From an uncultured Burkholderiales bacterium (GTDB taxonomy: Bacteria; Pseudomonadota; Gammaproteobacteria; Burkholderiales; Burkholderiaceae_C): DNA of 54,924 nucleotides. Positions within the stretch are counted from its first letter, which is position 1. Each line of letters begins with the position of its first letter. Below the pieces are notes generated by a model. It made no database searches and was not told the DNA's origin. It worked only from the letters and a program-made list of their open reading frames with translations. A program made the position numbers and the translations under genes. Below, one piece after another: positions 35,961-44,444 of the stretch. The stretch is from positions 1 to 54,924 of the forward strand of contig CAIKYO010000230.1 in assembly GCA_903831655.1 (NCBI GenBank), given 5' to 3'.

Positions 35961-35970
35961 GGGGGGGGGG
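35961..35970. repeat. Run of ten G residues
   Basis: A (G)10 tract lies between murU and pepP, about 150 bases upstream of the pepP start. Such tracts slip during replication and are error-prone in sequencing. It is outside any gene I can support. Confidence 0.95.
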
Positions 35971-36014
35971 TTCATGGGAGGACATGAGCTCTACAGGCTT
36001 TAATGAGTTGGCGA

Positions 36015-36797
36015 TCAGGCATTCAATTGTGCCAAACGCTCTGGGGTGCCGACATCGGTCCATTGACCCTCATACAGACTTGCGCCCACGAGATGATCTT
36101 TCATGGCTTCTTTGAGCCAAGGCGCCAAGGGTGCTTTCACACCCCTTGGGTTCCCCTCTTCAATCTCGCAAAAGGGAGCAAAGAAGAAAGCTTTCTTGTA
36201 GAGTGCAATGGTGCTGAACGTGTAGGTCTTTTGAGACAGGGTTGTGCTTGCGTCTTCAAGGCGGCACGCACGCCCGTCTTCGATCCAAAAGTCCCCCTTG
36301 GTGTGGTGTGCAGGGTTAGGCACGAGCCACAGGTGAGCCAAGTGAGGGCTCCGTATAAATCGCTCAAGGGCGTCCTTTGGAAAATCAAAATCAGGTGCAT
36401 AGACGTCCCCTGCCATCACCCAAAAAACATCATCCAGCAATGGCAAGGCACGCACAATCCCTCCCCCTGTCTCCAAGGCGCCTCCAAAATCAAGGTCCTC
36501 ACATGAAAAGGACAAATCAAGGGTGGGACCAGCTTCTTGGGTTGATCCAATGGGGTAGGGGTTTTTGAGTTGAGTGCGAATTTGTGGTCCCAACCAAGCC
36601 GTGTTGATCGCTGCGTGGCGCACCCCAGCCGATCCCAGTTGTGTAAGAGCGTGTTCAATCAAAGACCTCTCACGCACGCGCAGCAAGGGCTTAGGTGTTG
36701 TGTCGCTCAAGGGCCTCATGCGCTCACCCCGTCCTGCCGCCAAGACGAGGGCTTGTGCTTTGGGGGTCGAAGGATTCTGGGCATTCAAAGGGTTCAT
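36015..36797 (-). CDS. murU: N-acetylmuramate-1-phosphate uridylyltransferase MurU
   Basis: MurU couples MurNAc-1-phosphate (made by AmgK) to UTP, giving UDP-MurNAc and bypassing MurA/MurB. The 260-residue nucleotidyltransferase has the sugar-nucleotide signature ALVLAAGRGERMRPLSDTTPKPLL near residue 17, NTAWLGPQI, ETGGGIVRALPLL and FWVMAGDVYAPDF. It lies directly upstream of pepP, an arrangement known from relatives, but amgK is more than 10 kb away. The specificity (MurNAc-1-P versus another sugar phosphate) rests on family resemblance and on amgK and ampG being present. Confidence 0.87.
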   Translation of the reverse strand: MNPLNAQNPSTPKAQALVLAAGRGERMRPLSDTTPKPLLRVRERSLIEHALTQLGSAGVRHAAINTAWLGPQIRTQLKNPYPIGSTQEAGPTLDLSFSCEDLDFGGALETGGGIVRALPLLDDVFWVMAGDVYAPDFDFPKDALERFIRSPHLAHLWLVPNPAHHTKGDFWIEDGRACRLEDASTTLSQKTYTFSTIALYKKAFFFAPFCEIEEGNPRGVKAPLAPWLKEAMKDHLVGASLYEGQWTDVGTPERLAQLNA

Positions 36798-36925
36798 GGT
36801 CTTGGAGTGGGTGTGTTCAAGTCATGCAAATTGCAAGTCATGGGTCTGCCTGTGTGAGGTGCAAAATCCCTTATGATGAGCAGATGTCCATCATAGTCAC
36901 GCTTTATTGAAAACCCATCTCGACC

Positions 36926-37708
36926 ATGAAAAATTTTAAAAACACCTTCAAACAAGCCCTTCATGACAGGCAGCCTCAAATCGGTTTTTGGTTGGGGCTT
37001 GCCAATCCAATGGTGACGGAAATTTGTGTGGGAGCAGGCTTTGATTGGGTGCTGCTCGATGGGGAGCATTCGACCAACGACTTGGGTACGCTCATGGCGC
37101 AGTTACAAGTCATTGCAGGCTATCCCCACACCCACGCCGTTGCACGCGTGCCCGTTGGCCATGGCCATGTGGGCACCACCTTGATCAAGCAATATTTGGA
37201 TTTGGGAGTGCAGTCGATTTTGGTGCCCATGGTGGACACGCCCGAGCAAGCTCAGGCCTTGGTGCGCGCCGTGCGTTACCCGCCCCAGGGCATTCGTGGC
37301 ATGGGGGGGGCGAGGGCCTCAAGGTGGGGTCGCATCCCCAAGTACGGTCACGAGGCCAATGCAGAAATTTGTTTGCTCGTGCAGGTTGAAACACAAGAGG
37401 GACTCAATAACGTTGAGGCCATTGCAAGTGTTGAGGGTGTGGACGGCGTGTTCATTGGACCTGCAGACCTGTCGGCTTCTTTGGGCCACGTTGGGGATCA
37501 AAATCACCCGCAGGTCAAAGCAGCCATTGAGGATGCGTTTGCCAAAATTTTGAAGGCAGGTAAAGCGCCCGGCTTTTTAACGCTGGATGAGAACCTCTCC
37601 AAACATTATTTGTCTTTGGGCGGTGTGTTCATGGCGGTGGGAACGGATGGAGCGATGCTGGCTAGGCAAACTGACGCGCTCTACCAAAGGTTCAAGACCA
37701 GTAGCTAA
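36926..37708 (+). CDS. HpcH/HpaI family class II aldolase
   Basis: A 260-residue metal-dependent pyruvate aldolase. Family motifs are present: QIGFWLGLANPMVTEI, DWVLLDGEHSTNDL, SILVPMVDTPEQA, RGMGGARASRWG, LLVQVETQEGLNNVEAI and GVDGVFIGPADLSASLGH. The Glu in QVET and the Asp in GPADLSA are the expected metal ligands. Substrate could be 4-hydroxy-2-oxoheptanedioate, 2-keto-3-deoxy-L-rhamnonate or a related 2-keto acid; no pathway genes nearby decide it. It is divergent from murU. Confidence 0.88.
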   Translation: MKNFKNTFKQALHDRQPQIGFWLGLANPMVTEICVGAGFDWVLLDGEHSTNDLGTLMAQLQVIAGYPHTHAVARVPVGHGHVGTTLIKQYLDLGVQSILVPMVDTPEQAQALVRAVRYPPQGIRGMGGARASRWGRIPKYGHEANAEICLLVQVETQEGLNNVEAIASVEGVDGVFIGPADLSASLGHVGDQNHPQVKAAIEDAFAKILKAGKAPGFLTLDENLSKHYLSLGGVFMAVGTDGAMLARQTDALYQRFKTSS

Positions 37709-37725
37709 TTTGCGGCCCCAGACTC

Positions 37726-38847
37726 CTAGCGCTCCAAGGTGCTCACGGGCACCCGAGTCGCCAAACCACACATGAGCTCATAGGAGATGGTTTGAGCGCT
37801 CATGGCGACCTCGTCAATGCTCAGCACAGTGCCATTTTTGGCGCGACCCCAAAGGGTGACCTCTGAGCCCACGCCGGACTCGATCCCTTGGTCCCGCAGT
37901 TGCTCAAGATCAACACACATCATGTCCATGCTCACGCGTCCAACGGTTTGGGTGCGTGTGCCGTGAACAAGCACGGGTGCGCCACTGGCCACGTTGCGTG
38001 GGTAGCCGTCTGCATATCCACAGGCCACGATTCCGATGAGCATGTCTCTGGGGGCTTGAAAGATGGATCCATAGCCGACATGCTCACCTGCCTTGAGGGC
38101 TTGGGTTGCAATGACTTGGCTTTGTAGGGTCATCACAGGCTCTAAATTCCAGTGTGAGGCGGGAAAGAGCGAGGGATTCACAGAGCCACCGTACAAAGAA
38201 ATGCCCACCCGAGCCCAGTCCTCACTTGGGGCGCTTAAGACAGGTGGTTTGGAGGGCATGAGGGTGGCGGCACTGTTGCTAAGGCTCACCTCGCCACTCA
38301 AATCTTGGCTGTATTGCATGAAGGTTTTGATCGCCGTTTGCGTGCCATTGGGAACATCGGCATCGCTGAAGTGGGTCATCAATGAGATTTCATCCACCTG
38401 TGGCAACGCGTTCAAGCGAGTCCATGCACTCTTAAAGGAGTGGGGTTTAAAGCCCAAACGGTTCATGCCGGAATTCATTTTTAAAAAGATGCGGTGACCT
38501 TGTTGGGTCTTGTGTCGGCTGAGCCAATCGATTTGGGTCTCGTTGTGAACGGTGTGCCACAGTTGGTGGCGGGAACACTCCTCCAACTCACGTGCATCAA
38601 AGACCCCTTCAAGTAAGAGGATCGGACCCCGCCAGCCCAGTTCTCTGAGCGTGAGGGCTTCGTTCAATTCCAGGACCGCAAATCCATCACTGCCACGCAG
38701 GCCTTCAAAGATTCTGGAGAGTCCATGCCCGTATCCATTGGCTTTGACGACGCTCCAAATTTTGCTGGCCAACATCCTCGATTTGACCTCAGCGAGATTG
38801 TTTTGAAGGGCATTTTGGTCAACAAAGGCTTGAATGGGACGGGTCAT
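37726..38847 (-). CDS. alr: Alanine racemase
   Basis: Makes D-alanine for peptidoglycan using PLP. The 373-residue protein has the PLP lysine Lys35 in WSVVKANGYGHG, LKMNSGMNRLGF, the substrate/PLP segment SLYGGS, VGYGSIFQAPRD with the catalytic tyrosine, CGYADGYPR and VSMDMMCVDL. Length is normal. It is convergent with the aldolase gene and divergent from lplT across a 157-base spacer that holds a dyad. Confidence 0.95.
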   Translation of the reverse strand: MTRPIQAFVDQNALQNNLAEVKSRMLASKIWSVVKANGYGHGLSRIFEGLRGSDGFAVLELNEALTLRELGWRGPILLLEGVFDARELEECSRHQLWHTVHNETQIDWLSRHKTQQGHRIFLKMNSGMNRLGFKPHSFKSAWTRLNALPQVDEISLMTHFSDADVPNGTQTAIKTFMQYSQDLSGEVSLSNSAATLMPSKPPVLSAPSEDWARVGISLYGGSVNPSLFPASHWNLEPVMTLQSQVIATQALKAGEHVGYGSIFQAPRDMLIGIVACGYADGYPRNVASGAPVLVHGTRTQTVGRVSMDMMCVDLEQLRDQGIESGVGSEVTLWGRAKNGTVLSIDEVAMSAQTISYELMCGLATRVPVSTLER

Positions 38848-38883
38848 ATCGGTTTCAGGGGCTAAGCCGTGTTATAACTGTGG

Positions 38884-38899
38884 CACTTGAGCACAAGTG
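38884..38899. promoter_or_regulatory. Operator-like dyad between alr and lplT
   Basis: CACTTGAGCACAAGTG is a perfect 6-4-6 inverted repeat about 37 bases upstream of the alr start. On the minus strand its first half overlaps a possible -35 (CACTTG) placed 17 bases from TATAAC (38867-38872). The position fits a binding site for a dimeric regulator; the protein is unknown. Confidence 0.45.
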
Positions 38900-39004
38900 A
38901 TGAAGTTTGCTTGTGCATTCTATGAAATAAATTTGCATTTCTTATTGTCCTCTTGTGATTCATTTCAACCCTTGCTCTGAGCCTGTGCTGGCCCACTTTT
39001 CTTC

Positions 39005-40303
39005 ATGAAGCGTGGTTTTTACACCATCATGGTGGCTCAATTCTTCAGCTCCTTGGCTGACAACGCTTTGTTTGTTGCTGCCGTTGAGTTGCTCCAGACC
39101 CAAGGGTATGCGCCATGGCAAGGCGCTGCGTTGGTGCCCATGTTTGCACTCTTTTATGTGGTTCTTGCGCCCTTTGTAGGTGCTTATGCCGACGCCAGGC
39201 CCAAAGGAGTTGTGATGTTCAAGAGCAACTCCATCAAAGTGGTGGGTTGCCTCATGATGCTCTTTGGTGCTCATCCTTTGGTGGCGTATGCGGTGGTGGG
39301 ACTGGGAGCTGCAGCCTACTCCCCAGCCAAGTACGGCATATTGACCGAGTTGCTGCCGCCCTCACAACTCGTCAAAGCCAATGGATGGATAGAGGGCTTG
39401 ACCATTGCGTCGATCATTTTGGGTGTTTTATTGGGTGGCCAATTGATCAGCCCCACCATCTCCCAGTGGTTGCTCAGCTGGGATTTGCCCTACATCGACA
39501 CCGGCATCAACACAAGGGCCAAAGCCGCCGTTGCGGTTCTCATTGGGCTTTATTTGCTGGCCGCTTGGTTCAACACGAAAATTCCTGAGACCCATGTCTC
39601 TCTCACGCCCATGATTCGAGATGAGGGCAAATCAAGAGCGGCCAATTTGTGGTCCTTGGTGCCAGACTTCATCTCTTGCAACAAATTGCTTTGGACTGAC
39701 AAGTTGGGGCAAATCTCACTGGCCACGACCACTTTGTTTTGGGGGGTGAGTGGGAACTTGCGCTACATTGTGTTGGCTTGGAGTGCGGCAGCTTTGGGCT
39801 ACGGTACATCCCAGGCCTCATCTTTGGTGGGTGTCGTGGCCGTTGGCACGGCTGTGGGGGCGGTAATGGCCTCCTTTCGCATGCGCTTGGACCAAGCCAC
39901 ACGCGTGATGCCCTTGGGTATCGCCATGGGCATCATGGTGCTTGGAATGGATTTCATTCGCAATGCATGGGTTGCCGCTCCTTTTTTGGTTTTGTTAGGC
40001 GGTTTGGGTGGATTTTTGGTGGTGCCCATGAACGCGTTGCTCCAGCACCGCGGAGCCCGTCTCATGGGAGGGGGGAGATCCATCGCGGTTCAAAACTTCA
40101 ATGAACAGACTTGCATCTTGGCGTTGGGCGGTGGCTATGCTTTTTTGACTGGCATGGTGGGCTTGAATGCATTTGAGGCGCTGACGGGCTTTGGCTCTTT
40201 GGTGGCCGTGATGATGTGGTTGATCCAAAAATGGCATGCACACAATGTGATTCACCACCAAGTTGATTTGGAGAGCTTGGAGCACGATGCCCAAGAGAGC
40301 TAA
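39005..40303 (+). CDS. lplT: Lysophospholipid transporter LplT
   Basis: A 432-residue MFS-type flippase that brings lysophospholipids across the inner membrane for re-acylation. The signature start FYTIMVAQFFSSLADNALF, the PKGVVMFKSNSIKV loop and AAYSPAKYGILTELLPPSQLVKANGWIEG match LplT closely. About twelve hydrophobic segments are present. The acyltransferase Aas is not in the window. It is divergent from alr and 26 bases before the glutathione peroxidase gene. Confidence 0.92.
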   Translation: MKRGFYTIMVAQFFSSLADNALFVAAVELLQTQGYAPWQGAALVPMFALFYVVLAPFVGAYADARPKGVVMFKSNSIKVVGCLMMLFGAHPLVAYAVVGLGAAAYSPAKYGILTELLPPSQLVKANGWIEGLTIASIILGVLLGGQLISPTISQWLLSWDLPYIDTGINTRAKAAVAVLIGLYLLAAWFNTKIPETHVSLTPMIRDEGKSRAANLWSLVPDFISCNKLLWTDKLGQISLATTTLFWGVSGNLRYIVLAWSAAALGYGTSQASSLVGVVAVGTAVGAVMASFRMRLDQATRVMPLGIAMGIMVLGMDFIRNAWVAAPFLVLLGGLGGFLVVPMNALLQHRGARLMGGGRSIAVQNFNEQTCILALGGGYAFLTGMVGLNAFEALTGFGSLVAVMMWLIQKWHAHNVIHHQVDLESLEHDAQES

Positions 40304-40329
40304 AACACCACTTTCAGGACATTAAAAAA

Positions 40330-40818
40330 ATGAGCAGCTTCTACGATTTTGAAGTCAAAGCGATTGATGGCACTTCCATCAATTTGAGTCAATTCAAATC
40401 CCATGTGGTGTTGGTGGTGAACACCGCCAGTGCTTGTGGCTTTACACCTCAATTCAAGGGGTTGGAGAGTTTGCACCAAACCTATGCACAGCAAGGACTG
40501 GTGGTGATGGGTTTTCCATGCAACCAGTTTGGCGCACAAGATCCTGGTACCAACGAGAGCATTCAAGCCTTCTGTGAAACCCAATATGGCGTTTCATTTC
40601 CAATGATGGAAAAAATTGAAGTCAATGGACCAGGGGCTCACCCTTTGTATCAGTGGCTTAAAGAAGAGGCCCCAGGTATTTTGAACACCACCGCCATCAA
40701 ATGGAATTTCACCAAATTTTTAATTGGGCGTGATGGCCAGGTGGTGGAGCGCTATGCGCCCCAAGCCACCCCAGAGTCTTTGATCAAGGACATCGAGTCG
40801 GCCTTGTCCAAGTCTTGA
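40330..40818 (+). CDS. Glutathione peroxidase family protein
   Basis: A 162-residue thiol peroxidase with a thioredoxin fold. The peroxidatic Cys36 is in NTASACGFTPQFKGLE (cysteine in place of selenocysteine), and the conserved Gln and Trp/Asn are in FPCNQFGAQ and KWNFTKFL. Cys in GFPCNQ could be the resolving residue, as in thioredoxin-dependent members. It follows lplT by 26 bases and is convergent with glcF, six bases away. Confidence 0.93.
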   Translation: MSSFYDFEVKAIDGTSINLSQFKSHVVLVVNTASACGFTPQFKGLESLHQTYAQQGLVVMGFPCNQFGAQDPGTNESIQAFCETQYGVSFPMMEKIEVNGPGAHPLYQWLKEEAPGILNTTAIKWNFTKFLIGRDGQVVERYAPQATPESLIKDIESALSKS

Positions 40819-40824
40819 GCGGGG

Positions 40825-42069
40825 TCAATGCGTTTTGATCACGCGGTCAAGCGCTTCAATCCAGTGGAGAACAGGTTTGGGTGTGGCGCTTTGCAAGTGA
40901 GAGATGCAGCCCACATTGGCGCTCAAAATCAGCCCAGCCCCGGTGTGTTCGAGGTGGCTGATTTTTCTCGCTTTGAGACTTGATGACAAAGCTTGTTGGA
41001 GCACCGAGTAAGTGCCCGCAGATCCGCAACAAAGGTGTGCATCTTTGGGTGGTGCGCACAGATCAAAGCCCAGTCGGGTTAGCAAGCTCTCCACAACCCC
41101 TTTGATTTGTTGACCATGCTGCAAAGTGCAAGGAGGGTGGAAGACCACAGAGCCAATCTTGTTCGCGTGTTCTGAGTCGATGAGTTTGGAAATCGACTCC
41201 ATTTGACGATTCAAATAAACGCTCAAGTCCTCACAAAGCTCAGAGACACGACGCGCTTTGTCTTTGTACAAAGGGTCATCGCGAAGCACGTGGCCATAGT
41301 CATGGACCATCACCCCACAGCCAGAGGCGTTCATCACGATGGCTTCAATGGGATGGGCGCGTTCAATGAAAGGCCACCAAGCGTCGATGTTGTTGCGCAT
41401 TTGCGCTTTGGCCATCTCGCCATCGGATAAATGCCAAGCCAAGGCACCACAGCAACCCGCCTCAGGGGCATACACCGCTTGAATGCCCATGGCATTCAAA
41501 ACGCGCGCCGTTGAACTGGCCACATTGGGCATCATGGTGTTTTGTACGCATCCTTTAAGGAGCAGCACTTGTCGGGTGTGGTGTTGAGTGGGCAGCGTGC
41601 CCGCAGAGTTGGGCACTTGGACTTTGTCTTTGAGGACCTTGGGCATGAGAGGTCTGAGCCACACCCCCAAGCGATAAAAACGATCAAACCAAGGTGAGAT
41701 CAAGCCGTGTTTTAACAAAGCTCGCACAACGCGAATGGGCAGTGGGCGAGGCACAGCCTCGTCCACCATTTCCCGGCCAATGTCGAGCAAATGGTGATAG
41801 TCCACGCCGCTCGGACAGGTGCTTTCACAGTTTCTGCAGGTCAAACACCGATCCAAATGCATCTGTGTTTTCTCAGTGGGTTGGGCGCCTTCGAGGACCT
41901 CTTTGATCAAATAAATTCGACCTCTAGGGCCATCGAGTTCATCGCCCAAGAGTTGGTAGGTTGGACAGGTGGCTGTGCAAAAGCCACAATGGACACATTG
42001 TTTGAGAATGGACTGGGCTTGAAGGGCCTTGGGGGAGTGCTCAAGTGCTGGAGCCAATATCGTTTGCAT
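40825..42069 (-). CDS. glcF: Glycolate oxidase iron-sulfur subunit GlcF
   Basis: GlcF carries electrons from the glycolate dehydrogenase complex GlcDEF. The 414-residue protein has two 4Fe-4S motifs, CVHCGFCTATCP near residue 26 and CLTCRNCESTCP near residue 75, and two CCG domains (GCCGALAWHL and CCGSAGTYSVL). It lies 20 bases after glcE on the same strand. The FAD subunit gene glcD is not upstream of glcE here. Confidence 0.94.
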   Translation of the reverse strand: MQTILAPALEHSPKALQAQSILKQCVHCGFCTATCPTYQLLGDELDGPRGRIYLIKEVLEGAQPTEKTQMHLDRCLTCRNCESTCPSGVDYHHLLDIGREMVDEAVPRPLPIRVVRALLKHGLISPWFDRFYRLGVWLRPLMPKVLKDKVQVPNSAGTLPTQHHTRQVLLLKGCVQNTMMPNVASSTARVLNAMGIQAVYAPEAGCCGALAWHLSDGEMAKAQMRNNIDAWWPFIERAHPIEAIVMNASGCGVMVHDYGHVLRDDPLYKDKARRVSELCEDLSVYLNRQMESISKLIDSEHANKIGSVVFHPPCTLQHGQQIKGVVESLLTRLGFDLCAPPKDAHLCCGSAGTYSVLQQALSSSLKARKISHLEHTGAGLILSANVGCISHLQSATPKPVLHWIEALDRVIKTH

Positions 42070-42089
42070 GAGAGCGGATCCTTTTCTGA

Positions 42090-43325
42090 CTAGGCCTCAA
42101 GAGGGCGGGCCGAAAAAACCCCTTTGGGGTCAAAACTCTCTTGAATGCGGCGCTCTAAGCTCACTTGGATTGAGGACATCTGTGTCTCCAAGGACCCCAG
42201 AGCTGGGTGCTCCGTTGGTGAGGACGAAGGACGGTAGGCTTTTAGATGGCCTCCATGGGCTTGAACCCTGAGAGAGAGCAACTTGGCTTGCTCTGCATCG
42301 GCCCACCACCACTGCAAAGCACCATGCCACTCCAAGAGGCGTGAAAGGCTCTCGAGCTCAGAGGGCAGGTTCTCAAAAGAGGCAATTTCAGAGGGCGGCA
42401 AAGACACTCTCCACAATCCATAAGCGCTTGAGCTCCCCTTGGGATTTGTAAAAAAGGAAAGCCTTTGATCCCGCAAATTTTGCCAATAGGTTGTGGCTTC
42501 CTCTGGGGTATCCATGACTTGAACATCGGAGGCGGGGATGTTCGCATCGGCCAGTGTTTGAAGCATGAGCGCAAGGCTGCTTTGAGTGGCGGCAAGAGCC
42601 CCTTTGAGGCGGACCATGAGAGTGCCGCCTCCAATGCCATCAGACGCCTCATTGCTCCATGCACTGGCATTGAGGGCCAAGGGTTTAGATCCCCATTGGG
42701 CCAATAGCTGTATGGAAGTGCGTGCTGAGGTGTTGACTTTGAAGGTGAGCTCACTGGCAGCTTTGGGTAAAACTTTAAGAGAAACCTCTGTGATCACGCC
42801 CAAGCGGCCCATGGAGCCTGTCAAAAGACGAGAGACGTCATAACCCGCAACGTTTTTAATCACTTGTCCGCCAAAGAGCATGTGTTCTCCCAGCCCGTTG
42901 ATGAGGCCCAAACCCAATACATGCTCACGAACACCGCCCATGCTCACGCGTGCAGGACCGGCAAGGCCTGAGGCGACCATTCCGCCCAAACTGGCAACAC
43001 CTAACGGATGCAGTTCTGTGGGCAAGCGAGGAGGTTCAAAGGGCAAACACTGGCCCTGCAGATCCAGCATCTGTTCGATCTCAGACAGGGGTGTGCCAGC
43101 GTGGGCTTGAACATAAAGCTCAGAGGGCTCGTAGGCAATGATGCCACTCAAAGAGCGGGTGCTCAGAATTTGAAGGGGCTCGTGGTGTGAGCTCTCGCGT
43201 GACAAGCCTCTTAAAAAGGCTTTGCTTTGAAAGCCTTCAATCGCCAGATGAGCGCCGGCGTGCGCCGCGTGTGAGATGTGTTCACACCATTCTTTGACCA
43301 CGGCACGAGAAGCAAGTTCACTCAT
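42090..43325 (-). CDS. glcE: Glycolate oxidase FAD-binding subunit GlcE
   Basis: GlcE is the second flavin-domain subunit of the glycolate dehydrogenase complex. The 411-residue protein has the PCMH-type FAD-binding domain: SGIIAYEPSELYVQAHAGTPLSEIEQML, PPRLPTELHPLGVASLGGMVASGLAGP, and VKNVAGYDVSRLLTGSMGRLGVITEVSLKVLP. The C-terminal half is poorly conserved, as is usual for GlcE. It is followed by glcF. The upstream neighbour is gap, behind a strong terminator, so glcE has to have its own promoter in the 30 bases before its start or rely on read-through. Confidence 0.92.
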   Translation of the reverse strand: MSELASRAVVKEWCEHISHAAHAGAHLAIEGFQSKAFLRGLSRESSHHEPLQILSTRSLSGIIAYEPSELYVQAHAGTPLSEIEQMLDLQGQCLPFEPPRLPTELHPLGVASLGGMVASGLAGPARVSMGGVREHVLGLGLINGLGEHMLFGGQVIKNVAGYDVSRLLTGSMGRLGVITEVSLKVLPKAASELTFKVNTSARTSIQLLAQWGSKPLALNASAWSNEASDGIGGGTLMVRLKGALAATQSSLALMLQTLADANIPASDVQVMDTPEEATTYWQNLRDQRLSFFTNPKGSSSAYGLWRVSLPPSEIASFENLPSELESLSRLLEWHGALQWWWADAEQAKLLSLRVQAHGGHLKAYRPSSSPTEHPALGSLETQMSSIQVSLERRIQESFDPKGVFSARPLEA

Positions 43326-43354
43326 GAGGACAGGCCCTTTGTGGAAATCAAACT

Positions 43355-43389
43355 CAAGTGCACATGGCCAAGAGTGGCATGTGCACTTG
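43355..43389 (-). terminator. Long hairpin terminator after gap
   Basis: CAAGTGCACATGGCCA (43355-43370) pairs with TGGCATGTGCACTTG (43375-43389) over fifteen base pairs with one bulged G and a four-base loop. It lies just past the gap stop on the minus strand and is followed by AGTTTGATTT. It is the longest stem in the window. Confidence 0.75.
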
Positions 43390-43394
43390 GGGGT

Positions 43395-44444
<1,050 letters not shown>

